From the NCBI GenBank assembly GCA_023436825.1, contig JAEZHS010000359.1:1-28546 (forward strand): a stretch of DNA of 28,546 bases. The letters run 5' to 3'. The first letter of the stretch is position 1. Every line of letters starts with the position of its first letter. The position numbers and the translations under genes are program-made. The notes beneath the pieces are model-generated. The model worked only from the letters and a program-made list of their open reading frames with translations, did no database searches and was not told the origin of the DNA. Source of the stretch: Pseudomonadota bacterium (GTDB taxonomy: Bacteria; Pseudomonadota; Alphaproteobacteria; Reyranellales; Reyranellaceae). Below are positions 15,280 to 23,382 of the stretch, one piece after another.

Positions 15280-16251
15280 ATGTTTCGACGTACGGTGCTC
15301 GGGGGCTTGTCCGGCCTCGCGCTGCCGGCGATGGCGAGCGCGGCGTGGGCGCAGCTCTCGGATGGCAATGCCATCACGCTGGTGATGCCTTATCCGCCCG
15401 GCGGCCTGGGCGACTATCTCGCGCGCCTGATTGCGAAGAAGTTGTCCGAGTTGCTGGGCGGCTCGGTGGTGGTCGAGAACAGGGCGGGCGCCAATGGCGC
15501 GATCGGGGCCGCCACCGTCGCACAGGCCAAGCCGGACGGTCGCACCCTGCTCTGCGTGCCGGCCAGCACCCTCACCACCAACCCGTGGCTGATGAAGAGC
15601 ATCGGTTACGATCCGGTCAAGGATTTCACGCCGCTGGCGCGCATCCTCGAGTTTCCCAACGTGCTGATGGTGAACCCGGACTTTCCGGCCAGGACGGTCC
15701 AGGAGTTGATCGACATTGCCCGCCGCAAGCCGGGCTCCGTGAACTACGGCAGCGTCGGCGTGGGGTCGAGCACCCATCTGCAGGCCGAGATGTTCAAGCG
15801 CGCCGCCGGCATCGACATCGTGAACATCACCTACCGGGGATCCAGCCCCGCCCTGCAGGATCTGATGGCGGGGCAGGTGCAGATGATGTTCGACAACCTG
15901 CCGAGCGCATTCCCGCTTCTGCAGGCCGGCAAGCTACGGCCGCTCGCCGTCACCAGCGCCGAGCCTTCCGCGGTGTTGCCGGGTGTTCCCACGCTGGCCT
16001 CGGTCCTTCCGGGATTCGTCGACGTGACGTGGTGGGCCGTTCTGGGGCCGGCGGGAATGCCGGCCGACATTGCGGCCAAGCTCAGCGATAGCCTCCTGCG
16101 CATCGCCCGGGAGCCCGACTTCGTGAAGGCGCTGACCGACAGGGGTGGCGTGATCGTCGCCGGTGGCCCGGACAACCTGCGGTTGGCGATCCAGGCCGAA
16201 GCGGAGAAAACCGGCAAGTTGATCAAAGAGCTCGGCGTCACCGCCCAATGA
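15280..16251 (+). CDS. Bug-family (TctC) tripartite tricarboxylate transporter receptor
   Basis: This 323-residue periplasmic solute-binding protein would deliver a carboxylate to a TctAB-type membrane carrier. Its signal peptide (1-24, ending AWA) starts MFRRTVLGGL, with an Arg pair that could direct it to the Tat route. The Bug ligand motif PYPPGGLGDYLAR contains the conserved Asp45. VVENRAGANGAIGA and the later GVPTLASVLPGF segments are standard for the family. GGGAGGA upstream of the ATG at 15280 fixes the start. No tctA or tctB is in the window, so the receptor must share a carrier encoded elsewhere or act as a sensor, as many Bug proteins are thought to. Its stop overlaps the start of the next gene (ATGA), showing translational coupling. 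Confidence 0.94.
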   Translation: MFRRTVLGGLSGLALPAMASAAWAQLSDGNAITLVMPYPPGGLGDYLARLIAKKLSELLGGSVVVENRAGANGAIGAATVAQAKPDGRTLLCVPASTLTTNPWLMKSIGYDPVKDFTPLARILEFPNVLMVNPDFPARTVQELIDIARRKPGSVNYGSVGVGSSTHLQAEMFKRAAGIDIVNITYRGSSPALQDLMAGQVQMMFDNLPSAFPLLQAGKLRPLAVTSAEPSAVLPGVPTLASVLPGFVDVTWWAVLGPAGMPADIAAKLSDSLLRIAREPDFVKALTDRGGVIVAGGPDNLRLAIQAEAEKTGKLIKELGVTAQ

Positions 16252-18575
16252 AGGCGCCTCGACCCAAGGGAATCGGCGCGGCCCTGCCGCGATCCGAGGA
16301 CTTCCGGCTTCTCACCGGTCGCGGGAACTATGCTGCCGATCTCGTCCGTCCGGACGCCTGCTTCGCGGCCTTCGTCCGCTCGCCGCATGCCCATGCCGCC
16401 ATCCGGCGAATCGACGCCACGGCGGCGGCGGCGATGCCGGGTGTCAGGTTGGTCCTGAGCGGCGCCGACGCCGCGGCGGACGGGCTCGGGCCCATACCGC
16501 ACAACGTCGACTTCGCCTCGCCGCCCGATGCCAAGCTGCGTCTGCCGCCCGGCTTCGAGGTCTTTACGACGCCGCACATGCCGCTGCCCGCCGACGCCGT
16601 GCGCTTCGTGGGCGAGCCGGTGGCGCTGGTGATCGCCGATACCCCGCTGCAGGCGGAGGATGCCGCCGAACGGGTTGTCGTGGACTACGACGTGTTGCCC
16701 GCCGTCGTCGATGCGCGCGAGGCGATGACGCCGGAGGCGCCCTCGGTCTGGAGCGGATGCGCCGGCAACCTCGCGCTGACCTGCGAGGTGGGCGACAGGG
16801 AAGCAACGGATCGGGCGTTTGCCATGGCCGCCCACGTCGTGAAATTCGAAGGCTGGGCACACAGGGTGACCGGCACGCCGATGGAACCGCGCTCGGTGCT
16901 CGGCGAGTACGATCCGGCGACCGGGTGCTACACGCTCCGGACGACGACCGGCGCCGGTGTCGTTCGCACCCGCGAGCGCCTGGCGTCGATCCTCGGCGTG
17001 CCGCTCGAGCAGTGCCGCTGCGTCTTCGGCGACATGGGCGGCAACTTCGGCACCCGCAACGCCTTCTATCCCGAATACGCGCTGCTGCCCTGGGCGGCGC
17101 GCAAGGCCGGGCGGCCCGTCCGGTGGACGGCATCGCGGCTGGAATGCTTCATGACCGACTATCAGGCCCGCGATCTCGCTTCACGGGCCGAGCTCGCTCT
17201 CGATGCAGCGGGCAATTTCCTGGCGCTGCGCGGCGTCAACACCATGAACCTCGGCGCGCACACCGTGTACTTCTGGCCCCTGAGGAAGGGCCTGTCGATG
17301 ATGCAGAGCGTCTATCGCATTCCGGCCGTTCATTTCCAGGGGCATGCGGTCCTGACCCACACTGCGCCGACGGCCGTCTATCGCAGCGCCGGCCGGCCGG
17401 AGGCGGTCTTCGTGATCGAGCGATTGATCGACATTGCTGCGACGACGCTCGGCTTCGACAGGGCGGAGCTGCGCCGGCGCAACCTCATCGCGCGCGACGC
17501 CTTGCCTTTCACCAACGGCGTCGGCGTCACCTACGACAGCGGCGACTATGCCGGATCGATGGACTCGGCCTTGCGCGAGGCGGATTGGGGCGGCTTCGAC
17601 GCCCGCCGCAGGGAGGCCGAGGCGCGCGGCAAATGCCGGGGCATTGCCGTCGCCAACTACATCGAGGTCACCAGCGGCTTCCCCCGCGAGCGGGCCGAGC
17701 TGAAAGTATGCGAGGACGGTTCCATCGAGCTCGTGGTCGGGACCATGAGCAGCGGCCAGGGCCACGAGACGACCTTCTGCCAGCTGCTCTCGGAGTGGCT
17801 GCAGGTTCCGTTCGAGCGGATTCGCTTCGTCGCCAACGACAGCGCCAGGGTCTCGGTGGGCGGCGGCTCGCATTCGGGGCGGTCGATGCGGCTCATCAGC
17901 ATCGCGCTGCGCGAGGCCGTCGACACCCTGCTCGCGAAGGGCGTTGAGCTCGCCGCGCCCATGCTTCAGGCGGCGCCCGGCGACGTTCGCTACGGCGACG
18001 GGACTTTTACGTCGAGCGGTGCTTCCATCGATCTGTGGGCGGTCGCTCGCGGAAAGGTCCTGGAGGCGGCCGGCGAGGTCTTCAACCAGACCGGCGGCTT
18101 TCCCTACGGCAGCCATGTCTGCGAGGTCGAGGTCGATCCCGACACCGGCCACGTCTCCATCGTGGCCTGGACCGGGGTCGACGATGTCGGCCTCGCCGTC
18201 AACCCGCTGGTGCTTCAGGGGCAGGCCCACGGCTCGGTGACGCAGGGACTGGGCCAAGCCCTCTCCGAGGCGGTGCAGTACGAGCCGGGGACTGCCCAGC
18301 TCCTGAGCGCCTCGTTCATGGACTATGCCCTGCCGCGAGCGGACACGACGCCGTCTTTCAGGACACTGATCATGGAGGTCCCGGCGAGCTCGCATCCGTA
18401 TGGGATCCGGCCCGGGGGCGAGGGAGGCACCACGCCCGCCCTCGGCCTCGTGGTCAATGCGATCGTGGACGCGCTCTCGGCCCATGGCGTGAGGGACGTC
18501 CCCATGCCGGCGACGCCGTTGCGCGTCTGGCAGGCCATCCAGGCTGCCACCGCGGGGAAGCTTGAAGAGCGGTGA
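16248..18575 (+). CDS. Molybdopterin-binding large subunit of a xanthine dehydrogenase/CoxL-family hydroxylase
   Basis: This 775-residue subunit would carry the molybdenum cofactor and hydroxylate a C-H bond of an aldehyde or N-heterocycle using water. The domains are an a/b hammerhead (about 20-130, LLTGRGNYAADL, VGEPVALVIA) and then the two Mo-binding domains. Motifs seen are GGNFGTRNAFYPEYALLPW, the active-site loop VYRSAGRPEA (377-386, form II-like rather than the CO-dehydrogenase Cys loop), GQGHETTFCQLL, and the catalytic Glu725 in GEGGT. Length is typical (750-800). The FAD and 2Fe-2S subunits normally encoded beside it are absent here. It starts within the tctC stop codon and is followed 50 bp later by an amino-acid receptor gene. 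Substrate unknown. Confidence 0.93.
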   Translation: MKAPRPKGIGAALPRSEDFRLLTGRGNYAADLVRPDACFAAFVRSPHAHAAIRRIDATAAAAMPGVRLVLSGADAAADGLGPIPHNVDFASPPDAKLRLPPGFEVFTTPHMPLPADAVRFVGEPVALVIADTPLQAEDAAERVVVDYDVLPAVVDAREAMTPEAPSVWSGCAGNLALTCEVGDREATDRAFAMAAHVVKFEGWAHRVTGTPMEPRSVLGEYDPATGCYTLRTTTGAGVVRTRERLASILGVPLEQCRCVFGDMGGNFGTRNAFYPEYALLPWAARKAGRPVRWTASRLECFMTDYQARDLASRAELALDAAGNFLALRGVNTMNLGAHTVYFWPLRKGLSMMQSVYRIPAVHFQGHAVLTHTAPTAVYRSAGRPEAVFVIERLIDIAATTLGFDRAELRRRNLIARDALPFTNGVGVTYDSGDYAGSMDSALREADWGGFDARRREAEARGKCRGIAVANYIEVTSGFPRERAELKVCEDGSIELVVGTMSSGQGHETTFCQLLSEWLQVPFERIRFVANDSARVSVGGGSHSGRSMRLISIALREAVDTLLAKGVELAAPMLQAAPGDVRYGDGTFTSSGASIDLWAVARGKVLEAAGEVFNQTGGFPYGSHVCEVEVDPDTGHVSIVAWTGVDDVGLAVNPLVLQGQAHGSVTQGLGQALSEAVQYEPGTAQLLSASFMDYALPRADTTPSFRTLIMEVPASSHPYGIRPGGEGGTTPALGLVVNAIVDALSAHGVRDVPMPATPLRVWQAIQAATAGKLEER

Positions 18576-18625
18576 GCAAACGTCTACGCCTGTGCTTCGC
18601 GACTCCCCGGATACGAAGGACGGTC

Positions 18626-19651
18626 ATGAAGAAACTCATGGTGGCGATGGTCGCGGCCCTGGCCACGCTCTCGCAGGCGGCCCCGGCCCTGGCCGGCAAG
18701 GATCTCGATGTCGTCAAGGCGCGCGGCCAGCTCATCTGCGGCGTGGCGGTGGGCGGCATCGCCGGCTTCATGACCGTGGACAGCCAGGGCAAGTGGACCG
18801 GCATGAACGTCGACATCTGCCGCGGCATCTCGGCCGCGCTGTTCGGCGATTCCGAGAAGGTGAAGTACGTGCCGGTGTCGGGGCAGCAGCGCTTCACGGC
18901 GCTGCAGTCGGGTGAAGTCGACCTGCTGTCGAACAACTCGACCTGGACGCTGACGCGCGACACCGCGCTCGGCCTCGATTTCGTCGGCGTCACCTACTAT
19001 GACGGCCAGGGCTTCATGGTGCCCAAGAAGCTCGGCGTGAAGAGCGCCAAGGAGCTGAACGGCGCTTCGATCTGCGTGCTGACCGGCAGCACGTCCGAGC
19101 TGAACATCGCCGACTAGTTCCGCACCAACAAGATGACCTTCAGGCCGGTGCTGTTCGAGGATCCCGACCAGAGCCGCGCGGCCTTCTTCAACGGCCGCTG
19201 CGACGCCTATTCCGGCGACCAGGCCCGCCTCTATGCAACCCGCGCGGCCAATGCGCCCAATCCCGACGACTATGTCGTCTTGCCGGAGATCATTTCCAAG
19301 GAGCCGCTGGGCCCGGCGGTGCGCCACGGCGACAACCAGTTCGCCGACATCGTGCGCTGGGTGCAGTACGCCATGATCGAGGCCGAGGAGTACGGCATCA
19401 CATCGAAGAACGTCGACGAGATGCTGAAGAGCGACAACCCCACGATCAAGCGCATCCTCGGCGTCACCCCGGGCATGGGCAAGGCGCTCGGCGTCGACGA
19501 GAAGTGGGTCTACAACATCATCAAGCAGGTCGGGAACTACGGCGAGAGCTTCGACCGCAATGTCGGCAAGGATTCGCCGCTCAAGGTCGAACGCGGGCAG
19601 AACGCGTTGTGGACCAAGGGCGGCCTGCAATACGCTCCGCCGATTCGCTGA
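18626..19651 (+). pseudogene. AapJ-like amino-acid ABC transporter receptor interrupted by an amber codon
   Basis: Reading from 18626 gives a 341-residue family-3 (AapJ/BztA-like) periplasmic amino-acid receptor with one in-frame TAG at codon 164 (19115-19117). Its signal peptide is MKKLMVAMVAALATLSQA with a cut after ALA. VDICRGISAALFGD, LLSNNSTWTLTRDTALGLDF and GASICVLTGSTSELNIAD precede the stop. FRTNKMTFRPVLFEDPDQ, the second domain FFNGRCDAYSGDQARLYATR and a normal C-terminus follow it in the same frame. Relatives have Tyr at this place (ADYFR), so one base change from TAC or TAT explains the stop. AAGGA before 18626 fixes the start. No permease or ATPase partner follows. It is annotated as broken; sequencing error or readthrough cannot be excluded. 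Confidence 0.85.
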
Positions 19652-19661
19652 GGGGACCACC

Positions 19662-20645
19662 GTGGCCGGCAGGAATTCCTTCAAGTTCGTCATGCTGCCG
19701 CCGCAGAACGACACCACGCGCGGTTGGGCCAGGCGCCTGGCCGAAGCGGTGCCGGGAGTCCGGGTCGTCGTCGCCGAGGACGCCGACACTGCCGCGCGCG
19801 AGATCACCGATGCGGAAGCCGCATTTGGCTGGCTCGGCAAGGAGCTCCTGTCGAAGGCGAAGAACCTGCGTTGGCTGCAGGCGCCTCAGGCGGCGCCGGC
19901 GGCCGGCTATTACTATCCCGAGCTGGTCAGCCATCCGGTGCGCGTCACGAACTTCCGCGAGATCTTCAACGACCATATCGGCGCCCACATCCTGGCCTTC
20001 GTCCTGGCTTTTGCCCGCGGGCTGCACGTGTTCATTCCGCAACAGCTGCGCCGTGAGTGGAAGAAGAGCCCGCTGGAGGCCGGCGATGTCGTGCATTTGC
20101 CCGAAGCGACGGCCCTGGTCGTCGGCGTGGGCGGCATCGGCGCCGAGGCCGCCCGCCTGCTCGCGGCCTTCGGCGTGACCGTGCTGGCAACCGATGCGCG
20201 TCGCACGGCACCGCCCGAAGGGGTGACCGAGCTGCATCCGCCGGAAGCGCTGGACGGGCTGCTGCCGCGCGCCGATTTCGTGATCTTGACGGTGCCGCAT
20301 ACGCCGGCGACCGAAGGATTCTTCAACCGCGCCCGCTTCCAGCGCATGAAGCGGACGGCGTTCTTCGTCAACATCGGTCGCGGCATGACGACCAGGCTGG
20401 ATGACCTGGTCGCCGCGCTGCAGGCCGGCGAGATCGCCGGCGCCGCCCTCGACGTCTATGAACAGGAGCCGCTGCCGGGCGAGCACCCGCTCTGGACCAT
20501 GCCGAACGTGCTGCTCACGCCGCACATGGCAGGACACGGCCCATATCTCGACGAGCGCCGGTTCGAAATCATGGCGGACAACTGCCGAGCCTTCGCCGCC
20601 GGGCAGCCGCTGCGCAATCAGGTCGACAAGGCGGCCTGGTTCTAG
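19662..20645 (+). CDS. D-2-hydroxyacid dehydrogenase
   Basis: This is a 327-residue NAD(P)-dependent dehydrogenase, the third of its superfamily in the window. The nucleotide motif GVGGIG is at residues 155-160. Catalytic residues are Arg240 (NIGRGM), Glu269 (DVYEQEPLP) and His288 (TPHMAGH). It should reduce a 2-oxoacid or oxidise a D-2-hydroxyacid in the cytoplasm. The GTG at 19662 is chosen as start because GAGGGG stands six bases upstream and it lies just after the preceding stop (10 bp). An earlier in-frame ATG at 19560 would overlap the receptor gene. It is the last gene of the MarR-associated operon, so it may process the imported or hydroxylated substrate. Confidence 0.9.
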   Translation: MAGRNSFKFVMLPPQNDTTRGWARRLAEAVPGVRVVVAEDADTAAREITDAEAAFGWLGKELLSKAKNLRWLQAPQAAPAAGYYYPELVSHPVRVTNFREIFNDHIGAHILAFVLAFARGLHVFIPQQLRREWKKSPLEAGDVVHLPEATALVVGVGGIGAEAARLLAAFGVTVLATDARRTAPPEGVTELHPPEALDGLLPRADFVILTVPHTPATEGFFNRARFQRMKRTAFFVNIGRGMTTRLDDLVAALQAGEIAGAALDVYEQEPLPGEHPLWTMPNVLLTPHMAGHGPYLDERRFEIMADNCRAFAAGQPLRNQVDKAAWF

Positions 20646-20703
20646 GCAACGTCCTCGCCCGACGGTCGTTCACCTGCGACACGCGGTTCACGGGTGCAGG
20701 ACG

Positions 20704-20889
20704 ATGGCGCGCAAATCCGATCGCAAGCGGGATGACAAATCGGACGATCCTCGATGGGATCGCAAGCAGGGTACCCCCAAGTCACCACATATGACGAGGG
20801 TGGTGGAAGAGTCGTCTGGACGCTACAGCGCCTCCGAGCAAAGCGAACAGAGAAAGACGGGCGGCCGGCGTCGAACCAAGTCGCGCTGA
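20704..20889 (+). CDS. Small highly charged hypothetical protein
   Basis: This 61-residue ORF starts MARKSDRKRDDKSDDPRWDR and is almost entirely Lys, Arg, Asp, Glu, Ser and Thr, so it would be disordered and basic. I know no named family. AGGA lies three bases before the ATG, closer than usual. The stop codon abuts the end of the MocR gene on the other strand with no gap, a compact arrangement that gives modest support to it being real. Low-complexity charged ORFs of this size do occur as conserved small genes in alphaproteobacteria, but chance cannot be excluded. Confidence 0.4.
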   Translation: MARKSDRKRDDKSDDPRWDRKQGTPKSPHMTRVVEESSGRYSASEQSEQRKTGGRRRTKSR

Positions 20890-22407
20890 CTATGCTCTTA
20901 TAGAGGCGCGCAGCACGCCGCCGAGGGTGGCGCAGGCCCGGTCGATCTCCGCCTCGGGTGCTCCGGCATAGCTCAGGATCAGGCCGTGACGTCGGCGTCG
21001 GCCGGCATAGCAGGCCGACAGCGGCGACACCGCGATCCCAGCCTCGGCGGCCGCTGCGGTGACGGCGCGGTCGTCGAAACCGGGCGCGACCGAGGCGACC
21101 GGTCGCGCGACCAGATGCATGCCGGCCGAGTCGCGCGTGCTTTCCAGCCAGAGCGAGAGGTGACGCTCGATGCCGGCCAACAGCGCTTCCTGTCGGGCGC
21201 CGTAGAGCAGGCGGGTGCGTCGCAGATGGGTCGCGAGATGGCCGTCGGCGATGAAGCGGGCAAGGGCGCCTTGGCCGATCAGCGAGGCGCGCGCCGGCAG
21301 CGCCGCCATCCGCTGCTCCGCGGCCGGCACGAGCGCCGCCGGCAGCACGACGTAGCTCAGCCGCAATGCCGGGAAGAGGAGTTTGGAGAAGCTCGCAAGA
21401 TAGGCCACGCGCCCGCTGCGATCGAGCGCGCGCAGCGGCGCCAGCGGCCGGCCGGTATAGCGGTACTCGCCGTCGAAATCGTCCTCGGCGATCCAGCCCT
21501 GCTGGCGCTCGGCCCAGCTCAAAAGCTCGAGGCGGCGCTGGAGGCCGAGCATCGTGCCGAGCGGGAACTGGTGCGAGGGCGCCACGACCGCGAGCTTTGC
21601 CTTCGGCTCGGTGACGATCGCACGCTCGACGCTGAAACCCTGTTCATCGACGGGCACCGGCACCGCACGCACGCCGGCGAGCGCCAGCGCCTCGCGCGTG
21701 CCTATATAGCCCGGCTCCTCGATCCAGGCCGCCTCGTCGGGGTCGAGCACCAGCCAGGCCAGCAGCGACAGGCTCTGGCGCATGCCGTTGGTGACCACGA
21801 TCGATTCGGGCGCACAGGCAAAGCCGCGCGCCGTGCCGAGATAGGCCGCGATGGCGGCGCGCAGTCCGGAATGGCCGAACGGATGCGGCGCACCCGCGAC
21901 CGTCCACGACGGCCGCCGCCATTCGCGCTCCAGCAGCCGCGCCCACAGCGTGAAGGGGAAGGCCTCGCGGTCGGGCTGCCCGGTCGGAAAGGCAATGGGC
22001 GCTTCCGCGACGCCGAAGGTCGGCGTCGCGTCATGCAGCACCGCTCGCGCGCGGCGCGACAGGGACGGGGTGGCCGTGCGGTCGACGGCCGTCGGACCGG
22101 CGGGCTGTCCGCGCGGCGCACTCAGCATGTCGTCCGGCAGGTCGGTCGCGACGGAGAGGCCGGACGCCGCCTGCGCCACGACGTAGCCCTCGGCGATGAG
22201 CTGGTCCATGGCCAGCAACACCGTGCCGCGCGCGACGTCGAGCTCGCTCGCCATGAGGCGAGAGGAGGGCAGCCGTTGGCCGGGCGCCAGGCGCCGCTCG
22301 AGGATGGCGCGGCGCACCTGCTCGCCGATCTGGCGGTGCAGCGGCTCGGACGCGGCCGGATCGAGGACGAGGCCGAGCGGTGCGGCCTTGCGGATGGGGC
22401 GTGGCAT
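20890..22407 (-). CDS. MocR/PdxR-type regulator (GntR helix-turn-helix fused to aminotransferase domain)
   Basis: This is a 505-residue chimeric transcription factor. The N-terminal GntR winged helix (about 18-85) contains PLHRQIGEQVRRAILERRLA, then QRLPSSRLMASELDVARGTV. A linker leads to a fold-type I aminotransferase-like domain (about 130-500). There the PLP-binding lysine is Lys342 in SFSKLLFPALRL and the segment EDDFDGEYRYTGRPL is typical. Such proteins sense PLP or PLP adducts and regulate vitamin B6, taurine or GABA genes. The ATG at 22407 is the family start; the longer in-frame ATG at 22494 runs through the promoter. It diverges from a PNPOx-like gene across 92 bp with a repeated operator-like element, so it probably regulates that gene. 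Confidence 0.93.
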   Translation of the reverse strand: MPRPIRKAAPLGLVLDPAASEPLHRQIGEQVRRAILERRLAPGQRLPSSRLMASELDVARGTVLLAMDQLIAEGYVVAQAASGLSVATDLPDDMLSAPRGQPAGPTAVDRTATPSLSRRARAVLHDATPTFGVAEAPIAFPTGQPDREAFPFTLWARLLEREWRRPSWTVAGAPHPFGHSGLRAAIAAYLGTARGFACAPESIVVTNGMRQSLSLLAWLVLDPDEAAWIEEPGYIGTREALALAGVRAVPVPVDEQGFSVERAIVTEPKAKLAVVAPSHQFPLGTMLGLQRRLELLSWAERQQGWIAEDDFDGEYRYTGRPLAPLRALDRSGRVAYLASFSKLLFPALRLSYVVLPAALVPAAEQRMAALPARASLIGQGALARFIADGHLATHLRRTRLLYGARQEALLAGIERHLSLWLESTRDSAGMHLVARPVASVAPGFDDRAVTAAAAEAGIAVSPLSACYAGRRRRHGLILSYAGAPEAEIDRACATLGGVLRASIRA

Positions 22408-22411
22408 GACT

Positions 22412-22453
22412 GGTACAGTCCAGATTGTCCAAACTGGCTCTTTCGTCTGTACC
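22412..22453. promoter_or_regulatory. Operator-like repeats between mocR and the PNPOx-like gene
   Basis: GGTACAG (22412-22418) and CTGTACC (22447-22453) form an inverted repeat. Between them GTCCA occurs twice in the same direction, at 22418-22422 and 22427-22431, nearly one helical turn apart. MocR proteins typically bind direct repeats with an additional inverted element in exactly this kind of divergent promoter. -10 and -35 boxes could not be placed with confidence. Confidence 0.5.
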
Positions 22454-22499
22454 TTATTGCGATCATGGTCCGGCCCGCAATCGCCCGGAGTCATTTGTC

Positions 22500-23261
22500 A
22501 TGAGCACCCAGACCATCGCGCGCGGCCAAACCGCCAAGAACGGCACCGAAAACACGGCCGAATCCTTCGGCGTCACGCCGGTGAACAAGGTCAAGCGTGT
22601 GCACGAGCGCGGCCGCTACGACCGCAAGACGGTCTACGAGATCCTTGACGCCGCCCTGGTCTGCCACATCGCCTACGTGATCGACGGGCGTCCCTACTGC
22701 ACGCCGACCTCGTTCTGGCGCGAAGGCGACCATCTCTACTGGCACGGCTCCTCGGCCAGCCGGATGATCCGCACCCAGGGCCAGGGCGTGCCGGTCTGCC
22801 TCACCGTCACGCATCTCGACGCGCTGGTGATGGCGCGGTCGGGTTTCCACCACTCGGTCAACTACCGTGCGGTGATGGCCTTCGGCACGGCGCACATCAT
22901 CGACGACGAGGAAAAGAAGCTGAAGCTGATGGACCGGTTCATCGACCGCATCTATCCCGGCCGCTCCAAGCTGATCCGCCAGCCCAACAAGCAGGAATTC
23001 AAGGCCACGACCATGATGGGCATGGAGATCGAGCACGCCTCCGGCAAGATCCGCGACAAGCACGTGGCGGACGAGGAGGAGGATTACGCGGGCGTTCCGG
23101 CCTGGTCGTCGCTCTATCCCGTGACGCAGGTGATCGGCGCGCCGTCGGAGTGCGAGCGCCAGCTTCCCGGCCTCGGGCGGCCCGACGACATGGCCGATTT
23201 CGAGCCCGGCACGCGTCTCGATGAACTGATGACCAAGAGCTACCGCCGGACCTTCGGATAG
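22500..23261 (+). CDS. Pyridoxamine 5'-phosphate oxidase-family flavin-binding protein
   Basis: This 253-residue cytoplasmic protein has the flavin split-barrel fold. The core runs from about residue 35: YDRKTVYEILDAALVCHIAY, then GRPYCTPTSFWREGDHLYWHGS, SRMIRT, and the segment VNYRAVMAFGTAHII. This pattern matches the PNPOx-like/NimA-like group rather than PdxH itself, so it may use FMN, F420 or haem and need not make PLP. GGAG about seven bases before the ATG at 22500 supports the start. Pairing with a divergent MocR regulator is a recurrent arrangement and suggests control by B6 status or a PLP-reactive compound. No other B6 gene is in the window. Confidence 0.88.
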   Translation: MSTQTIARGQTAKNGTENTAESFGVTPVNKVKRVHERGRYDRKTVYEILDAALVCHIAYVIDGRPYCTPTSFWREGDHLYWHGSSASRMIRTQGQGVPVCLTVTHLDALVMARSGFHHSVNYRAVMAFGTAHIIDDEEKKLKLMDRFIDRIYPGRSKLIRQPNKQEFKATTMMGMEIEHASGKIRDKHVADEEEDYAGVPAWSSLYPVTQVIGAPSECERQLPGLGRPDDMADFEPGTRLDELMTKSYRRTFG

Positions 23262-23382
23262 AGCGCGAATGGGATGAGATGGACCGCGTTCCAGCTACCG
23301 GCGCCGCTGGATCCACCACACACCGCGTCGAACTATGGCAGGTCCTTGCACAGCGACTGGCCATATGGCAACGCGAAGCTTG

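Noticed and set aside
20646..20703. Inverted CCTGC/GCAGG segments after the third dehydrogenase as a terminator
   Set aside because: The stem is short, has a long loop and no T-run follows.
20986..22503. A 505-codon frame opposite mocR
   Set aside because: It is antisense to a clear MocR protein and has the Arg/Gly/His-rich composition of a GC-driven shadow frame. It matches no family.
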